Below, one piece after another: positions 1-12,760 of a stretch of DNA of 64,000 nucleotides (position 1 is the stretch's first letter; each line of letters opens with the position of its first letter). Origin of the DNA: Acanthosoma haemorrhoidale (Eukaryota; Arthropoda; Insecta; Hemiptera; Acanthosomatidae); assembly GCA_930367205.1 (NCBI GenBank), contig OV884012.1, positions 56,937,239-57,001,238 of the forward strand. Direction: 5' to 3'. Both the position numbers and the translations under genes were made by a program. A model generated the notes under the pieces. It saw nothing but the letters and a program-made list of their open reading frames with translations. It searched no databases and was not told the DNA's origin.

Positions 1-2697
1 AAATTTTAATGAAGTTTTCGGTTGTTTCTTGTGTTGTCGCCAGCTGAATTCTAGCTCAAATAAACACTGTTCTCATTTCAACTTCCAGTCCACTTTCACC
101 TTTTCCTTAATTCGTTCAAGTATATTTAGAGAAAAGGTCGGTGTAGCCAGTTGATGATGCAAATGTTTCATGAGAGTCGTTTACTCTCAGATATACACCC
201 CTCAGGACTCCGTCAGGAGCCTGCATATTACGGACGTATTTTGTTTTGGAAATATAACATATTGCATATTGCAATATTGATAATATTAATAATATTCTAT
301 AAAACTGGCAGGGGGGATTTGAAATTAACACTTTTTATGGAATAAATTATGTATATATAATTGTACTTATCCATAATACTTGTTAGTAGAATAGATTACA
401 TAAAGAGCTGCCTACTGCATATCCAAATGCAGGACGCCACCATGGAATGGACCGACTGGTTTTCCTAATGCATATATATCACTTTGTTTAACCAAAACAC
501 CCCTCACTGGAGACTAAAAAAAAGGATCATCGAACTTTTCTCGACTATATAATGTAAAGTTGAATAACTCGACAGCACAATGCTGTACAGGTTATTTTCT
601 TGATTTGTACTAGTCACTAGTAGCAGCTTGTTTTGATGCAGTATAATCGACAGAAAGGAGCGCGCTCTTGATGTTAAACCCTAGTCCTTTTACGTAGGAC
701 CCGTGGTGGCAATATCTGAGGATAGCTACTGACGAAAGCTGTATTGATATGACTCAGCTTCGCTTGGGAGCAGCCACTAATGCTTTACATCTGAGATGGC
801 CTTGTATGCTTAATAGGACGTTGTCCTTGTAATTTCAACAGAGCAGCTGGTTGGTCAGCCTTCGATAATATTCTATCATTTCTGGTTAAACGATCCTCTC
901 TTGGGATCATCATCCGGACTTCTCCTGCCCCCATACGGGCAGTACCTCCATTGAGCTTCCACGTTATCGTCTGCCCCGTGGCAATACTCATGTTAAAACT
1001 GAGGTACTGACAGAGTTCGGGTATTAAATCCAATGATACTGAAAGTTCTAAACTTTCGTATATTCCTCAGTATTGGTTGTGTGGTTGCCATCAACAGGAG
1101 GTGGGCCATGTTCCTACCTTGAAGGCCCTTAATAATCCAACATTTTTGAAGCTCATAAGTATGTGGTTTGTGGTATTCTCGTCCCTAATAACGTTATGTA
1201 ATAATAATGATGAAATATACATCCGATTGTACTATATAATTGAATAAATGGTTACTAAATACTACTATAAATTATATAATAGAAGAGACTAACAATGATT
1301 TAATATTTTATTTTAAACTTCACATTGTATTCTTACACTAGAACGTTTGTATCAACCTCCTTATTTTCTTTCCAGACCAAGTTTACAAACTGATATCAAC
1401 AAATAACACCACCATCATTAAGAAACTATACCTTGTAGCCCCCCGTTTTTGTTGAGTGAATGCTAAATTTCACATTCAGCATCCGGACTTTGAATATATA
1501 ATAAGCAATCAACCATATTATGATTAAGTGTGATTTATTATATTAAACCACTATTATGTATCGTTATAATTGTTTAAAGCAGTTACGGAGTATTCAACGG
1601 ATCAAACAGAGCACAAATACAAAAGTACGTTTGCTACAACTCCGTTATTCCAAAGTGAGATGTTTAGCCGTCACGTTTTGTTTATAAATATTTATTTACA
1701 TGAAGGATTTTTCTAAGGGTACAAGAAGTAAACAAGCAGGAAGGAATAGAGGGAGAAGAGGAATGTACAAAGCGAAAACCCGCTGACGCCAAGGACCCCT
1801 CCGTTAGTCAGCAGTACTGCTACGGCTAAGGGCTCCTCAGGGCGCTGTGAGCTCTTGAGAACTGGGTCTGTCAGTGTGTACATCTGCAAGGGCCTTCGTA
1901 TACATATCACTGTCACCATTTAAATCTTATATTTCTCCACGAATTCGGATTCTTCAATAACACCTTCCATTAGCAAGTTATTATCAATGTTTGGTGTGCG
2001 ATAGTGGATATAGAAAAATTTAAAATCCTTTCTATAAATAACTATTGTAGTTACCAAGATAAACAGAGTAAGAGTTAAATAATTTTATTATAGATATACA
2101 TGTTTATCTATAATAACAACAAAAGGTAAATTACACCCAATAAATAAGCTAGGTACACTTATTTTGTCAGTATCATTTTGCCATAAATCTTTGTAGTCCC
2201 AATTAAACTAGCTATCAAAATAAACATTTTTCGATTGACGCTATATGATCAGCTCAGATTCCAGAGAGTAAACAAACCGAACACAATTAGTGTAATACGA
2301 CAGTGCTTCATCATTTTTATCATCCATCAGAAGAACATTATCTTCTTTTTTATTTTTATTTCTGAATAATATAATTTTGTATTGTCAGTTTGACTACCAG
2401 GTGTGATTCCGATTTGCTTAGAAAACTACAGATACAGAAAACTACCCTACTGACATGTACTGGTACAGTGAATAGAATGCAACAGTTTTCAACAGTAATA
2501 ATTCACTTTTTTTTAACAATTATAACTCACTTTGTTTCTATAATTATTGGGCTAAAAATCAAAGAGAGCAAGAGCTCTGGAATCTAAACATGGTTGAAAT
2601 GTAGCCTACAGGAACGAGTTTCTTAACGGTAATCAGAAATCCTAAAATATCATCCTGTTTCATACATACTTCGTCGTGATAATCCCACGAATCACAC
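1..2697. other. Intergenic, no supported gene
   Basis: AT-rich sequence with two stretches of higher GC, near 650-1140 and 1710-1920. The first holds an 82-codon minus-strand frame (785-1033) and the second a 68-codon minus-strand frame (1713-1919). Neither resembles a protein I recognise, and neither has convincing splice sites or a nearby promoter. The composition suggests old transposon pieces, but I cannot name a family. Confidence 0.5.
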
Positions 2698-4455
2698 GAA
2701 TTTGCCCTGCATCTTTCCCATATTTTCACATCTCACCTTTCTCATCAAAACATACTCATGGTGCAACTGTTGAAGCCTCGTTTCGTCACCTAACCTATCC
2801 CTCTCTCACTTCCACCAAAAGCCGTTAACCCCTCTGATGTCTAATACCTTCTGAAAAACCTACCTCATCGAAAATCCCCTGGATATGATCTCCTTACTCT
2901 TTAAATTCTCAAACAACTCCCTCCTAAAGCTATAATGTTTCTAACCTATATACATAATTGCATTATCCGAACGACACACTAACCTCTCCTCTGGGAACAT
3001 TCCATTATAGTCCTATTCGCCGAACCCGGTACACCACCCAATGAGGCCTCATCTTACCGTCCAATTAGCCTACTCCCTATCCTCACAAAAATATTTGAAA
3101 AAGTTCTATTAAAACGTATACTCCCAATTTTTGAATCCAAAAACCTTTTTCCTACACAAAAATTTGGTTTCCGTCTACGACATTCCTCTGCTCAACAAGG
3201 CCTTTGCATTGTTGGTCACATATCCTCAGCCCTTGAAACAAACAGTGTAACACAGCTGCCTTTCTGGACATAGCTAAAGCTTTTGACAGGCTCTGGCTCG
3301 CAGGTTTGCTTTAAAAGCTCAAACGATATTTACCACAGGTCCTTTTCCTAATCCTACTGTCATACCTTTCATACCGCTTTTCCAAGTCCGCTGTAGCATA
3401 GAATATTGTAATTACTATTCCATAAATGAAGGAGTGTCCTAGATCCCGTCCTCTAAAACCTATACACTGTCGATGTCCCCTCTACCCCAATACCTTCTTG
3501 GCCACATTTGCAGATGACACTCCAGTCTTATCTTCCCATTCAAACCCTAATAGAGCATCCCATAACCTTCAAAAACACCTTGACGAGATCGAGTATTGGT
3601 GCAACCAACGGTGGATAAAAGTTAATGAAGCAAAATGTTCCTACCCATTACCTTCACCCTCTGCCGCAAGTCTTGTCCACTAGTTTCTTCTTTCAATTCC
3701 ATTCCTCTCCCTGTATCCGAGTTAATAAGGTACTTAGGTTTCCATATCGACAAATGGCTGACCTTAAACCTACATACGAGGCTAAAAAGACAAGAACTAA
3801 ACAGACGCTTTGGATAGCAGTATAGACTACTACGAAGGACATCCCGTCTCTCAATGGAAAATAAATTACTAAGCTACAAAGTTATACTTGAGCCAATCTA
3901 GACATACGAAGTAGAGCTACGGAAGTCGAACATCAAGACTATTCAATCCTTTCTATCAAAAGTTCTGAGAACAAGAGTAAATGCCCATTATTATGTCAGC
4001 AACAAAACTCTTCATAATGATCTTAATATGCCCTACGTTGCTGAACTCGTCCCTTCTAAGCTCATAAAATTCCATAGTAACCTATACAACCACCTTAATC
4101 CCCTAACACAGTCATTACACTCCGCCACTCATCCCTACAATCAACTCATCCTTGGAGACTAAAACGGCAGTGGCCTCGTGAACTGCTACAAATTACGTGA
4201 CAGTGGAAGTCCTGGCAATGACCAGTTTCTCCAATCATGTCCTGAGCGTATGTGGCTCTCACGCTCTTGGTGAGCCTCAGCTGGCTCGTATCCGGTGACG
4301 TGGCCCACAGTAGCGGGGACTTCCCAAGACTCCGTTTCCTCTTTCCCATGCGAGGGTGGGGACAACCATGAGGATTTGGGAGGTCTCTCAGCTGTTTGTA
4401 AATACATGTATGAATGAGCAACTGAATGAAAATTGTAAAAATGGTCTGAATAATT
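2698..4455 (+). mobile_element. Decayed jockey-type LINE copy (RT domain plus 3' UTR)
   Basis: This stretch aligns, in broken frames, with the intact reverse transcriptase frame at 36,884-38,155. Recognisable pieces in order are an APGYDL-like segment upstream of the RT core, the [12 protein letters not shown] block, the SALET and DIAKAFDR block, the LATFADDT catalytic-site block, the thumb region with [10 protein letters not shown], and the C-terminal VAQSLHSATHP-like block. The 3' UTR follows from about 4,165 and fades into AT-rich sequence near 4,455. It extends further 5' into the RT domain than the intact copy. Many stops and frameshifts make it a dead, old copy. The short frames inside it are fragments and not genes. 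Confidence 0.85.
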
Positions 4456-5650
4456 AATTATAATTAATCATAATTATAACTAAAATTTACACATTAAATG
4501 AGCTGAAAAATAGATGAATGACAATATTTTTCTATCCCCTTCTCAAAATGGTAAGAGGTTTTCTCTCGTTTACGAGCTTCACTGAGTGATTGAAAATACT
4601 TATATTTTAAATAAAAATACCCTCAAGAAAATATAAACACTTTTAGTAAATATATCAGGCAATATAAATATGTTTCGCAGGACAATACGATTGAACCATT
4701 GGAATAAACATGCGCCTTCATATTTATTTATTACCTGGTCAAGTTTCTATTAGCTACAACACTTGGTCACTCTCACCAGACTAATAACTGATATTGTCAC
4801 GGTTCTACTGCTGACCAGTGACGGCTCATTGGCGCTCTCACTCGTACTCTCCTCCAGAATGTTTCCTTTTGTCCAACGGTCGTGGTTTGGTAGGTGCGAC
4901 CTCTTCTTGGGCCTGACCCTTGTTGAGACGATAGCAGCGATAGAGTCACTGCATACTGTCAGACAGGTCCTCCATACAGATGCGCCGGGATCAGGGGCTA
5001 TTGCTTCTATGTTACTAGCCTACTCGGTAATACCGCTTAATTGGGTTGTCACTTGCTCAGGACTCAGATTACAAATACGATCCTCACCACAATGTACTTG
5101 GTTGCAGAGTGTTCTTTAGAGTGGCATATTTCTCTTCCTTACAGACAAAAAGGCTTCTTAAATGGGCAGTTATATATCAATGTGCATCTTTATTTCACCC
5201 CTCGAAACCTCAAGGTCCAGGCGCACGCCTGATATTCCACAACGTCTCTATTTAAACGATTTAATAAAAACAAACTAGTACCTGTCCTGGGTCCTGGTAC
5301 CTATCTCCGTACCTCCGATGACCATTGTGATGAACCATTCACCTGTTAAGGGAATACTTCATGGAGTCCGGCACGTTTTTCTGTCGTATCTCTCCCATCT
5401 CCATTTGCTTATTGAAGCGATGGATTCTAGCGAAGAAATGATTGTAGATTGCAGCTAGCTACTATGCAGAGTTTTGCCTATCCGTCAATTAGTGCCAGAT
5501 CATTTTCCTTCACAGCGATTTGGATGCAACACAGGCCCTCCAACCTCATAGAAGTACATATCAAAGGCCTCTGAGGCGGGTTGAGACCTCTCCGGATCCC
5601 AACTCTATCGTTAACCTTTATAATTATATTACATTATCAATATCATCGAA
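4456..5650. other. Unassigned sequence between two jockey copies
   Basis: The 4,763-5,119 segment has raised GC and is open on both strands for about 100 codons: a 118-codon plus frame and a Ser/Thr/Arg-rich minus frame. Neither matches a family I know. The rest to 5,650 also has moderate GC and short frames only. It may be part of an undescribed repeat. No promoter, splice signal or RNA gene is visible. Confidence 0.35.
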
Positions 5651-5907
5651 GCGTCTGTGGCTCTCGCGCTCTTGGTCAGCCTCCACTGGCTAGTATCCGG
5701 TGACGCGGCTGGCGGAGGAGCGTGGGGGACTTCCCAAGACTCCGCTTTCTCTTCGCATGTGGATTTGGGAGGTCTCGGGGCTGTCTGTAAATATTGTATG
5801 AATGAGTGAGTGAATGATGAACTGTAAATATGGTATGAATGAGAGCGTTTATCGCAATTACTGATTGCCTTATAAAAGGCAGATTGTAATTATAGCCCAA
5901 TAAAGAG
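5651..5907 (+). mobile_element. 5'-truncated jockey-type LINE, 3' UTR only
   Basis: About 257 bp matching, on the opposite strand, the 3' UTR of the copy at 36,570-36,840. Shared landmarks are the GCGTCTGTGGCTCTCGCG start, the GGTGACGCGGC segment, the AATGAGTGAGTGAATG segment, and the end, a TTATAAAAGGCAG block followed by CAATAAAG. The common end AATAAAG in this copy and the 36.6-kb copy probably marks the element's own poly(A) signal. There is no coding sequence. Severe 5' truncation is usual for LINE insertions made by target-primed reverse transcription. Confidence 0.85.
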
Positions 5908-7599
5908 TATTTGCCAGTATTTTATAGTTTTAATATCATCGTTAACCCTTCCCAAGCTTGGTCCATTCCACAACTAAACGTTTAGTGGTGGGTAGAATAA
6001 TCTTCTCAGGGAAAAATGTCACTGCCAAAAAACATGATGCATAGACAAAAAAATTACCAAAACTACTCTTTGGTCTTAATTAAAAAGGCCCCTATTTCTT
6101 TTGATCTGAATCACTTCTCTATCTGACACTCACTCACCCTTTGTCTCTTGAAAGACAAGTTTAGATGTTGAATGGAGGTACGAAACGCATGCCCACTAAC
6201 TTAAAATAGTACGGCAATTTCAAATCTCCTGCTCCTGTTCATTCACTATGCATAAATCTCTGTTTAGAGTGATAGTCAGTGGATTTCTAAAACCAAGGTT
6301 TCGGGTAACGTACTGTAAGTACCTCGCTTTTCTTATTCGTCATGCTTAATTTTATGTAAATTACATGTTCAGAAAAAGAAAAGATTCTGTGATGGTAATT
6401 CTTTTCAGACTGGTAGAATATTCCGGCTGTAGTCCCTTCCCGTATTCAGACTGACCCCCCAAAGCCACAGAAGCAAACTCGATGGTTAAGGATGAAGGGC
6501 AGCAGCTGAAGGAACACCGGATACATTAGGCAGCGACAGTTTGGTTGGTATTGCCTCAGACGTCAGAAGGCAGAATAAATCTGAATCAGTAAAGGCCCCA
6601 TTCCCTGCAGTTTAGTTGCCAATATATCTTCTCTCTTTCGGATATATCTTCATCATCCTGTTATCTTCTAACACTTATCATAAAGGTATTCTTTTAATGC
6701 TTGGTTTCAAATGAGTTTGCTTTCTGCAAAACGAGTTATTAGAATTAGGTATAAAGTCATTATAAATTAGAGATTTCCCATGCCATTTGACTATATTAAA
6801 GTTTATCATTATGAAAAAAAAGTGAAATTTTGTCTTCCCACAAGTTCTTTATTTTTATCTCACTAGCGCTTTCACTATCTATACTGCAATCACGTGCTGC
6901 AAAAACAAATCATTCTTACAATCATACCTGTATTTTAGTAACTAGACTAAATAATTAGATTTCACAATTTACCTGTAAGCCAATAAAATGTAAAAAATAA
7001 AAATAACAATTTTATTTATTATTGATTTAAGAAATATTTATGAAACGTTTTAATTAGTGAGAGTAATCTTTTTATTCTTTTATTTTTTAATGGAAAGTAA
7101 GTTTTATGCATATTATATATGTAGTAGATTTTAATTTAGCTATTGATTAGGTTATATAAAAATACCAAATCGCAAATAGGGAGAAATTGTATAAGCTATA
7201 CGTTAATTAATTGAAGTTAACAAACATATATATATAGATAAAGGACCTCCAAGTATCCTGACTCAGTATTAACTTATGTCAGCATTTCTCCCCTATATAT
7301 ACCCTCTCGGTGTGTGACCAAGCGTCATTCGCCATCCATTTGTACTGTAAGCTTTATGTTATAACTGTTAGTTGCTATCACGTAGATTCTCTACCAGTTC
7401 ATTATTTAATAAAGTTCTTTTTAAAAAGTGATTCATTCGTAGAGACTATTTAATTATATATATATTTGTTTTATTCATTTGTGTATTACTGCGAGTGGCA
7501 ATGCAATTTATGGGGAGAAAAAAGTTTTAGGTACAGTTTTATGGAATACAAATTTTTTATATTTTATTGGCTTTTGGGTAAATTTTTAATTTGGACGAA
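5908..7599. other. Intergenic; possible LTR-like segment near 7.28-7.5 kb
   Basis: Mostly AT-rich without credible frames. From about 7,285 there is a TATATATA run, a CTCTCGGTGTGTGACC segment, then AATAAAGTT near 7,408 and a TGGCAATG stretch near 7,496. That order (TATA, poly(A) signal, primer-binding-like TGG) resembles the right half of an LTR and leader. I could not find a second copy or a target duplication, so this stays a suggestion. Confidence 0.3.
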
Positions 7600-8447
7600 G
7601 TTTAAAATGTAATGCTTTAGTATATCAAATCTACTATGTATATTGCAATGTTATTTATTAAGGATCTATTTAGAAGAAGGAAAATTAATTATAAAAATTA
7701 CAATACAAGTGAATATAACAGCAGGAGGTGTAAGCAGGAAATAAGGCCGGGGGTCAGTTGTTTAGTATAGAGAACATAAAGCATAGAAATGCTTTGAAGG
7801 AGAAGTTGTCATTTGTTTAAAATTGTTGGAGAAGAGAGGTGTTAAGTTCGCAAATAATCAAAGATATTTGTCGTGAGGGCCCTCATATCATCGCATAACA
7901 TCATATTACCTCATACTTGTATGTGCCTCTCACATCATTTTTTTGTCATCCTAGTATAGTCGTCAACTTTAAGTTACAGGAAACCATGGAGGCAGCATTA
8001 TATCATAGTTCGAACGCCAGCATCGAAACACACCACTTTTATGTTGGACTAGAGCAAGAAAGGTCGAGACAGAAGAATTGTGAAGAACTGCAAAACAGTA
8101 AATGTCTGAATTTAATGATTTTATGTTTAATGATTTGGTTTCAAGGTCCCACCTGAGATATAATAAATTATTAGTTTAAAAGTTTCATTAATAATGTTTA
8201 TTTACAAAAAGCTACTTACCGTGAGACTTTTTTACAATTTTTTTTAAGGCCATAACTAAATGTTACATAATGGCACTCAACAGGGCTCGCTTTTTTTATA
8301 GTTTAAAATGTAATGCTTTAGTATATCAAATCTACTATGTATATTGCAATGTTATTTTTTAAGGATCTATTTAGAAGAAGGAAAATTAATTATAAAAATT
8401 ACAATACAAGTGAATAGAACAGCAGGAGGTGTAAGCAGGAAATAAGG
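7600..8447 (+). repeat. Unnamed dispersed repeat, copy A, bounded by 147-bp direct repeats
   Basis: Bases 7,600-7,746 and 8,301-8,447 are two nearly identical 147-bp direct repeats, 701 bp apart start to start. The sequence between them is homologous to 48,590-49,965. The shared part contains a conserved reading frame around 7,790-7,870 (CFEGEVV, then LLEKRGVKFAN) that matches CFKGEVV and LFEKRGVKFAD in copy B. A second shared frame near 7,980-8,110 reads KTMEAALY and later QKNCEELQNS. The first frame has the spacing of an ankyrin-type helix pair, but that is a weak likeness. The layout could be a tandem repeat with a 701-bp unit or an element with short terminal direct repeats. I do not recognise the family. 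Confidence 0.6.
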
Positions 8448-8495
8448 TCGCTGTTTTTTTTGTTTTGTTTTTTTATAGGTTAGTAGCTGAAAACA

Positions 8496-9130
8496 ATGGA
8501 GAATAGATTAGTTGAGAGTAATGATGGAGGCATGAGCGTTTCTTTGTCTGAAGGACCCACCGAAATGGTACAGTCTAGTAATGGCTGGGGAACTGACAAT
8601 GATAACCTTTTAAAAACAACTAATAGATGAATATAAAAATGATTTAAAAATTAAAATGGTTGAAAATTCTAAAAAAATGGAACAACAAACAAATGGTTTA
8701 AAAATATAGTTTATAAACGTAATAATGGTATAAAAAATATTTTGGAAGGAAATAAAAAGGATGTAAAAACTATTTTTAAACAAAACAAAATGGATTTTAA
8801 AAAAAGTTTTGGTGAATAACTATTTAAATAAGTATAAAAAAATAGTTTTGAAACTGTTAAAACAGAAAATGTAAACCAATTTATGAACTTGGTGAACAAA
8901 ACAATTGTACCGTGAAATTGAATAAAAAATAATTGCAATTTGTGGAACCACTCACAGATAAAATTAATGTGATTTAAACGGTAACAATCTATCATGCAGA
9001 ACCGAATACATTCATATAAAATAAAAACCCCGAAATGCAAATCACCGAGATTGATTTTGAAAAAGATGCAGAACAAACTGCTCAACTCATATTGGTCGTT
9101 TATCCGGCAGTAAAACATTAAAATCCAAGA
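8496..9130 (+). pseudogene. Broken gag-like coiled-coil frame
   Basis: An ATG at 8,496 opens a frame of about 44 codons (MENRLVESNDGGMSV, acidic and Ser/Gly-rich). After a frameshift in an A-run near 8,610, a Lys/Asn/Glu-rich stretch follows with regular spacing (LIDEYKNDLKIKMVEN, then NGLKNIVYKRNNG, then FKQNKMDFKKSFGE). Several stops interrupt it. Low-complexity charged repeats of this kind are seen at the start of gag proteins of insect LTR retrotransposons; that assignment is inference. The 140-codon minus-strand frame over the same bases is its shadow. It begins 49 bp after the second 147-bp direct repeat, so both may belong to one element. Confidence 0.4.
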
Positions 9131-10384
9131 CAATGCTTAAAGCAGGCCTTTGATCGGTTACCCTCATATATCAAAGTTTCAATGCATTTACACTAAATTT
9201 TGTATTAATTTCCTAAAATTAATTTAGTAATCGTACGTTGGACTGTAAATCATACTTCTCCCTCCCCCTCTTTGTCCAAAGTAATCTTATTTTCTCCCTT
9301 ACTTATACCAAACAAACTTCAGTACATTTTCTCCGTACGTAACTCCAAATCAGACTCCCATTCATGCCAAACACGCTACCGGCAATCCATCGTTTTCCCC
9401 CCATTATACTACTATTGTATTATTTATACCATTTCTTCCTCATAGTCGATATCCTTTTGGAACTCCCTCTCTTCTGCCATTTACCATATTCCTTCATTCA
9501 ATATTTGTATAACTACAATTATTAATTGTCCACTAGCTCAAAGAAATGGTAGCTGCAACAAACCAAAAAGTCACGAAATTGTTTTTACTTTTTAATTTAT
9601 ATTCTTTTCGTAATTACCATTTATTTACTATTAAATAGCTAAATGATTAGAGTGTTGTTTTTAGTTAAAATTATATTTTATCTCTATTGAAACACATCGC
9701 AATTTCAGTTTTATATCATACTAGTTACTTTTAATTATATTTAGGTATATCTAATTATATTAATTTTTTATGTTTATATCTAAAGCTATGCATGTATTTA
9801 CATGTTAGTGTGAAAATAAGGCAAAACGTTGGATATTATAAGTGTAGTGTTTGCATGCAAATATCTGTAAAGAAACACTGATGAGATTAAACAAAATAAA
9901 TATTGCCAGAAAAAGTAATACACAATTATGAACTAAATATTAAATTATAAAATGTTACATTATATAATGTTATTATATTTATGTATGTATATAGTATGAA
10001 CATTGATTTTTTTTTTAATTCAATAAAACTAAAACTGTTGTGGCTATCGCTCTGTTTTACATTATAATTGTTACGGCACTAAAAACATTCACTTCCTAAA
10101 AAATTCTTCATTTGATTTGGAAAATTCTGAATTTGGTTTACAAAATTCTGAATAGTATTTAGAAATGCAATAAATACGAGTCATTTACTTAGACATATAG
10201 GTTTAATTCTTTTCATCCTTTCTTCTCTTTTTCGGTAATTTATTTATTGATTGTAAGCTAATGGATTACTGTTACTGTCTAAGAACAACACAGTTAGTGC
10301 AAAATAAATTTTTACCCTTAAGATATACTATTATTGTGTATCGATATAGCAGATGATGGTTTGTAGTTTGAAAGTTTCTGTAAC
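9131..10384. other. Intergenic
   Basis: From 9,240 to 9,530 the plus strand is pyrimidine-rich with low purine content, like the sense strand of some LINE 3' regions, but I cannot match it to another copy in the window. The rest is AT-rich without supported features. Confidence 0.4.
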
Positions 10385-10611
10385 ATGTCGGTAGAAAAGT
10401 TGGTGGAGTTGAGTGACCCGACTGCTGCCCTTTCTGGTTATCAACTATCGAGAAGGGATCACCACTGGGTCGGAAGGTAAGTGAAGCGATAGAGAGGCGC
10501 TAAAATATCGGCAAAAGCAACAGGTCCCTCCTGGAATTACTCTGATTCACTTACCACTTCTACCTCCGCAGTGCCTGGTGTAGAATTCTCAGCAGATACA
10601 ATCGAAGCTGA
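10385..10611 (+). CDS. Tentative two-exon small ORF, unknown
   Basis: An ATG at 10,385 opens 30 codons plus two bases, ending at a near-consensus donor (GGAAG followed by GTAAGTG) at 10,476/10,477. A pyrimidine-rich acceptor (CTACCTCCGCAG) ends at 10,571. Joining 10,385-10,476 to 10,572-10,611 keeps the frame and gives a 44-residue basic product starting MSVEKLVELSDPTAAL and ending in RYNRS before a TGA. The intron would be 95 bp. GC is higher here than around it. No family is recognised; it could equally be part of an unknown repeat with chance splice sites. Confidence 0.2.
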
Positions 10612-10929
10612 ATAAGAGAGGAAAGCTGTTAATCAAGGAAAGAGTACTAGAAATATCTGCGAATGGTTATAAAATTAAATATTGTAACGGAATAAAATAA
10701 TGCGAAACTCAATTATTTATTTATTTTAACATTATTCTCTGTATGTGAGCTGGTTTGTGGGGGATTTTTAATATAAATTTAAACGGTACTGCAATACAAG
10801 TTACATAAAGTAAAATTAATTAGCACCTGGGAATCTAGACTAAACTCCTATCGATGCCAATCATTGGATAGATGATTAGGGAGTGAGAAAATGAGCAACA
10901 AAACAGTTTCAGTTTTCAGTTTTATTAAA

Positions 10930-11495
10930 TTTTATATATACATGACAATCTGCCTTATTGGCCAATAAGTAATTGTGATAAATGATCTCATTCATACCAT
11001 ATTTACAATTTTCATTCATCCGCTCATTTATACAGCATTTACTAACAGCCCAGAGACCACCCAAGTCCAAACGGTTGTCACCTCGCGTTCGAAAGAGGAA
11101 GCGGAGTCTGGGGAGGTCCATCACGCTTCTCTCTCAGCCGCGTCACTGGATAAGAACCTGACCAAGATCGCGAGAGCCTCAGACGCCAGGCCACTCTCGG
11201 AGAAACTGGCCGTTGCCAGGACTCCCACTGTCACGTATTTATAGTAGGTCACGAGGCCACTGCCGGTTTAGTCCCAGCGGAGGATTGTAGGGATGATCGG
11301 CGGAGTTTAATGACTGTGCTACGGGATTAGGGTGGTTGGATAGGTTACTATGGAGTTTTATGAACTTGGAAGGGATGAGTTCATCAATGTAGGGCATATA
11401 TAAGATCATTACGAAGCCTTTTGTTGCTGACGTAATAAGAGGCATTTACTCTTGTTCTCAGGACTTTTGATTGAAAGGATTGGATATTATTGAAT
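10930..11495 (-). mobile_element. 5'-truncated jockey-type LINE copy
   Basis: Minus-strand copy of the same jockey family as 36,570-38,076. It contains the end of ORF2 (the [12 protein letters not shown] block just before the stop region) and the 3' UTR, and it ends 3' near 10,930 with the AATCTGCCTTATTGGCC segment. Compared with the intact copy the coding part has small indels and substitutions, so it is inactive. The short frames 10,975-11,244 (plus) and 11,239-11,445 (minus) lie within it and are not genes. Confidence 0.85.
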
Positions 11496-12497
11496 TCAAA
11501 AAAATCTATGTTCACAGTATATACATACATAAATGTAGTAAGATTATATAATATAACATTTTAAATTTACGAACAGATTTTGGTATATTATTCTTTATAT
11601 ATTATACTTTATATAATGAATCATACTTTATAAGTTTAACTTGACTTATAAATTTACTTACTCGAATCGCAATAACTTACTGAAATGCATGCTGCTCCAA
11701 TTTCGAACAGACAATAAACTAACATTTGATTTAAATGAACACAGCTATCTTTATTCACACAAATCCCATTATTCCAAGCTAATAATTGACGATTAAGGTG
11801 CATAATAAATATAAACGTAATGTCAAGGTTAAGTCTTTTTCACATCATCGATTCTCTAAGATTTTATTGTAAGCAATTATACATCAAATAAATTCTGAAT
11901 TAATGTTTGTATAATAAATAGGCAAAAGGAAAAAAACACAAATAATTTGAACAAAAAAAAAAGAAGCAGACATTACAGCTGAACAAATGTGGAAACCGAC
12001 AGCTGAGGAGAAGGGATCTTCATTAGTGGTTTCTGTCTCTGTAAAAGAGTAAGGTTTTCCAAAAGAAATAATTTATGTGATTTGGGCTTCCTGTCAGCTA
12101 GTTGAAAAGAGATTTATCTTTAGGTAGCATGAGGTCAGGTCATTTAAGCTTTGCAGTATTTTTTCCTTTGTTTGATGTGATAGAAAATTAATTTTTTGTA
12201 ATAGCTATTGGGTTTATTGTAACATTAACCATCCTCTACAATATTTTTCTTTTATGATCTACTTATTTATCAATCATTAGACGAACCGAATGTTTATTGA
12301 TTGATATTTTGAATCTTTAGCGTTTGGTTAAAATTGTTAGGTATAATAGACGATTTTAAAATGTACTTTATCCACCCGGTGTCAGAAACACATCCGCAAC
12401 CGAATAATCATGTTACCTAGATATGTAGATTTCGGAGATTATTCTGTTTTATAAAGTAAGGCATACCTCCGAAATTTGTTCACAGTATATTCAAAAA
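11496..12497. other. Intergenic, AT-rich
   Basis: Long A/T runs with no reading frame, repeat or signal that I can support. Confidence 0.5.
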
Positions 12498-12760
12498 GCC
12501 TCTGACGGGCACCCATCACTGCTATCCAACTGAATGAGCTTGCACTACATGCGTAGAGAGACTCTAGACTCAGCCTTCAGTGGACTCTCACCATTACACC
12601 GCAACATTTCCACCTCTACCAAGGCTTCCCACACTCCTTAATTCCCTCACTCCACCTTCAAACAGGTACTCTTAGTAAAAGGATCCGCTAACCTCAAATA
12701 AACTCCTTTAATTTTCCCTTATCCATAATCTTAAATATTTAGAGCTAAGAAGAAAAAAAA
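12498..12760 (+). mobile_element. Poly(A)-tailed repeat family, copy 1
   Basis: About 263 bp with clear similarity to 45,148-45,336 (same strand) and to the reverse complement of 16,146-16,561. Shared landmarks are CACTACATGC, GTGGACTCTCACCA, TTCCCACACTCCTTA, CACCTTCAA, AAGGATCCG, and an A-rich 3' end at 12,750-12,760. The A-tail and the 5' truncation at a different point in each copy indicate retroposition of one polyadenylated RNA, either the 3' end of a LINE or a SINE-like transcript. This copy is the most diverged of the three. Confidence 0.75.

Noticed and set aside
4146..4421. 91- and 73-codon minus-strand frames
   Set aside because: They lie in the 3' UTR of a decayed jockey copy on the opposite strand.
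8711..9133. 140-codon minus-strand frame rich in Phe, Leu and Ile
   Set aside because: It is the antisense shadow of the Lys/Asn-rich gag-like stretch; AT-rich Lys codons read as Phe on the other strand.
10975..11244. 89-codon plus-strand frame
   Set aside because: Antisense to the jockey 3' UTR fragment.
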